64,000 nt of DNA, from positions 1-64,000 of the forward strand of contig CABXUA010000003.1 of the NCBI GenBank assembly GCA_902515355.1, written 5' to 3'. Both the position numbers and the translations under genes were made by a program. This document shows positions 61,801-64,000 of this stretch, piece by piece; the first letter of the stretch is position 1, and every line of letters begins with the position of its first letter. Source of the stretch: an uncultured Pelagibacteraceae bacterium. GTDB lineage: Bacteria; Pseudomonadota; Alphaproteobacteria; Pelagibacterales; Pelagibacteraceae. The notes under the pieces were generated by a model. It saw only the letters and a list, made by a program, of their open reading frames with translations. It did no database searches and was not told the origin of the DNA.

Positions 61801-62572
61801 AATAAATTTAAGATTTTTTTTAACCTTATTATTTTTTTTTTCTATTACCTCTTCAAATGCTGCAGAAAAAGTAAAATTATTGAGCCCAGATTGGTCTTTT
61901 AAAGGAATCACAGGAAAGTTTGATAGAGCATCACTTCAAAGAGGCTACCAAGTTTATAATGAAGTATGTGCCTCATGTCATTCAATGAGGCTATTAAGCT
62001 ATAGAAACCTCGGAGAAAAAGGTGGACCTGAATTTACTGAGGATGAGGTTAAAAATATAGCAGCAAGTTTTGAAGTCACAGATGGTCCTGACAGCCAAGG
62101 TGAAATGTTTACTCGACCGGGAAGACCGTCAGATAGATTTGTTTCAATATATCCTAATGTAGAAGCAGCTGCAGCTGCAAATGGAGGAGCTTACCCTCCA
62201 GATATGTCGGTTTTAGTTAAATCTAGAAAAGGAGGTGCAGATTATATCTATTCTGTTCTTATGGGCTACGAGGATCCTCCAGCAAATATAAAATTAGATG
62301 AAGGTGTTTATTATAACAAATATATGGAAGGTAAAAAAATTAAAATGTCCCAACCTCTTATGGAAGGCATTGTTACATATTCTGATGGCACAAATGCCAC
62401 TGAAGAACAAATGGCAAAAGATGTAACAGCTTTTCTAACATGGGCGGCTGAACCTCATCTTGAGGCAAGACATAAAATGGGATTTAAAGTTATTATATTT
62501 TTAATTATTCTTACTGTCTTAGTTTATTTAAGCATGAAAAGAATTTGGTCAAGGGTTGACACGGAAGTATAA
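61793..62572 (+). CDS. petC: cytochrome c1
   Basis: Signal peptide, [15 protein letters not shown] heme site, C-terminal TM anchor; MSKINLRFF start at 61793. Confidence 0.93.
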   Translation: MSKINLRFFLTLLFFFSITSSNAAEKVKLLSPDWSFKGITGKFDRASLQRGYQVYNEVCASCHSMRLLSYRNLGEKGGPEFTEDEVKNIAASFEVTDGPDSQGEMFTRPGRPSDRFVSIYPNVEAAAAANGGAYPPDMSVLVKSRKGGADYIYSVLMGYEDPPANIKLDEGVYYNKYMEGKKIKMSQPLMEGIVTYSDGTNATEEQMAKDVTAFLTWAAEPHLEARHKMGFKVIIFLIILTVLVYLSMKRIWSRVDTEV

Positions 62573-63619
62573 AACATCTCCATCTTTTACTAAATAGTCT
62601 TTGCCTTCAATTCTTAGCTTACCTTTTTCTTTACATTTTTCTGCACTCCCAAATTTTATAAAATCTTCACAAGTAACTGTCTCAGCCCTTATAAAATTTT
62701 TTTCAAAATCGGTATGTATTACGCTTGCGGCTTTAGGTGCTGGAGTATTTCTTTTTACTGTCCAGGCTCTACTCTCTTCAGGACCAGATGTAAAAAAAGT
62801 ATTTAAACCTAAAAGATCATAACCTTCTTTAATAAGTAGATTTAAACCTGTTTTATTTAAACCAATTTCTCTCATAAAAGATTCTCTTTCGTTTTTATCT
62901 AAGCCCATAATTTGATCCTCAATATCAGCACAAATAGTAACTATTTTTTCATTAGTATACTTGCTTTTAATACTTTGAGTGAAAGAATTACCTTTTGCCA
63001 AATTTTTATCATCGATGTTACAGACAATAATCTTGGGCTTTATGCTTAATAATCCTATAGAAGATAAAAACTTATTTTCTTTTTCATCTTTTATTTGAAT
63101 ATCATTTTCCTGATTTAATTGTGATAGTTTTTCTTCTAGAGTTTTAATTTCTTTTTCACTTAATAATTTCTTTTTACTTTTTTCTAATTTTTTTTGAATT
63201 ACATCAATATCTGAGAGAATAATTTCTGTTTGAATAGTTTCTAAATCCTCAATTGGATTAATTTTAGAATTTACATGAGTTATTTTATCTGACTCAAAAC
63301 ATCTCACTAAGTGTATTATCGCATCTACCTCTCTTATGTGAGATAGAAATTTGTTACCTAGACCCTCACCTTTAGAAGCCCCTTTAACTAACCCAGCGAT
63401 ATCAACAAAAGTAATATTAGTGTAGATTTTTTTTTTTGATTTTGAAAGTTTTGCTAATTTATCTAATCTATCATCAACGACGTCTACTATGCCTATATTT
63501 GGATCTATTGTGCAAAATGGAAAATTTGCAGCTTCAGCATTTTTTGATGCAGTTAAAGCGTTAAACAATGTAGATTTACCCACATTAGGCAAACCTACTA
63601 TACCGCACTTAAATCCCAT
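62549..63619 (-). CDS. ychF: redox-regulated ATPase YchF (Obg-family)
   Basis: CGIVGLPNVGKSTLFNALTASKNAEAANFPFCTIDPN; C-terminal TGS domain. Confidence 0.96.
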   Translation of the reverse strand: MGFKCGIVGLPNVGKSTLFNALTASKNAEAANFPFCTIDPNIGIVDVVDDRLDKLAKLSKSKKKIYTNITFVDIAGLVKGASKGEGLGNKFLSHIREVDAIIHLVRCFESDKITHVNSKINPIEDLETIQTEIILSDIDVIQKKLEKSKKKLLSEKEIKTLEEKLSQLNQENDIQIKDEKENKFLSSIGLLSIKPKIIVCNIDDKNLAKGNSFTQSIKSKYTNEKIVTICADIEDQIMGLDKNERESFMREIGLNKTGLNLLIKEGYDLLGLNTFFTSGPEESRAWTVKRNTPAPKAASVIHTDFEKNFIRAETVTCEDFIKFGSAEKCKEKGKLRIEGKDYLVKDGDVLYFRVNP

Positions 63620-64000
63620 TAAGATTTTGATTAACTTTACTTGAAAATAAATCTATTTTTTTTTCGATCAGAGTTGGAATTGATTTAATAATATTATCTG
63701 TTATTTCTTTTATTCTCTCTTCTTCATCATCCTTAAAGTCTTCAAGAACATGATTATTAACACGTTTTTTCTCCTTAGGATGACCAATTCCTATCCTTAC
63801 CCTAGAATAATCTTTACCAATAAATTTATCTATAGACTCAATTCCATTATGTCCGGCACTACTACCACCAAATTTCGCTTTTATCTTTCCAAAATCAATA
63901 TCCATATCATCGTGAAAAACTATAACGTCCTTTGAATCTATTTTAAAATAATCTATTAACTCTTTAATCGCTGTGCCTGAATTATTCATGAAGGTAAGAG
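63609..64000 (-). CDS. pth: peptidyl-tRNA hydrolase, N-terminus cut by window edge
   Basis: VFHDDMDIDFGKIKAKFGGSSAGHNGIESI; frame stays open to 64000, so the track start at 63989 is internal. Confidence 0.9.
   Translation of the reverse strand, partial: LTFMNNSGTAIKELIDYFKIDSKDVIVFHDDMDIDFGKIKAKFGGSSAGHNGIESIDKFIGKDYSRVRIGIGHPKEKKRVNNHVLEDFKDDEEERIKEITDNIIKSIPTLIEKKIDLFSSKVNQNLNGI

Noticed and set aside
1-64000. CRISPR arrays, transposons, prophage or toxin-antitoxin systems
   Set aside because: No regularly spaced direct repeats, transposase, integrase, phage structural or TA-type gene pairs were recognised.

Overview
AT-rich, densely packed bacterial chromosome segment. Gene content, protein style and tight packing suggest an alphaproteobacterium of the SAR11/Pelagibacterales type (inference; no rRNA in the window). 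Most of it is housekeeping: a SUV3-like helicase (truncated by the left edge), a class I/II aminotransferase, a TAXI-TRAP transporter, pyruvate dehydrogenase E1/E2, thiolase, gltDB, thrS-infC-rpmI-rplT-pheS-pheT-lepA, lysK, pyrD, rpmB, CobS/CobT-like genes with a DnaJ-domain protein and BolA, aroB/aroK, def-fmt-truA-ispE, greA, hemF, trmL, petABC, ychF and pth (truncated by the right edge). Three tRNAs are readable: Arg-ACG, Ser-GGA and Gln-TTG. A surface-polysaccharide cluster lies at about 13.4-19.8 kb, and further glycosyltransferases sit beside thrS and lepA. I found no CRISPR array, transposase, integrase or prophage genes. The most notable observation is a pyruvate dehydrogenase with swapped domains: a lipoyl domain is fused to the N-terminus of the AceE-type E1, and the adjacent E2 has no lipoyl domain. 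Other leads are a perfect 11-bp inverted repeat at the promoter/start of the aminotransferase gene, a structured gap downstream of tRNA-Ser, a terminator inside the TAXI-TRAP operon, CobS/CobT without a chelatase subunit, an AmpG-like/NlpC-P60 pair, and two tandem tyvelose-epimerase-like genes.
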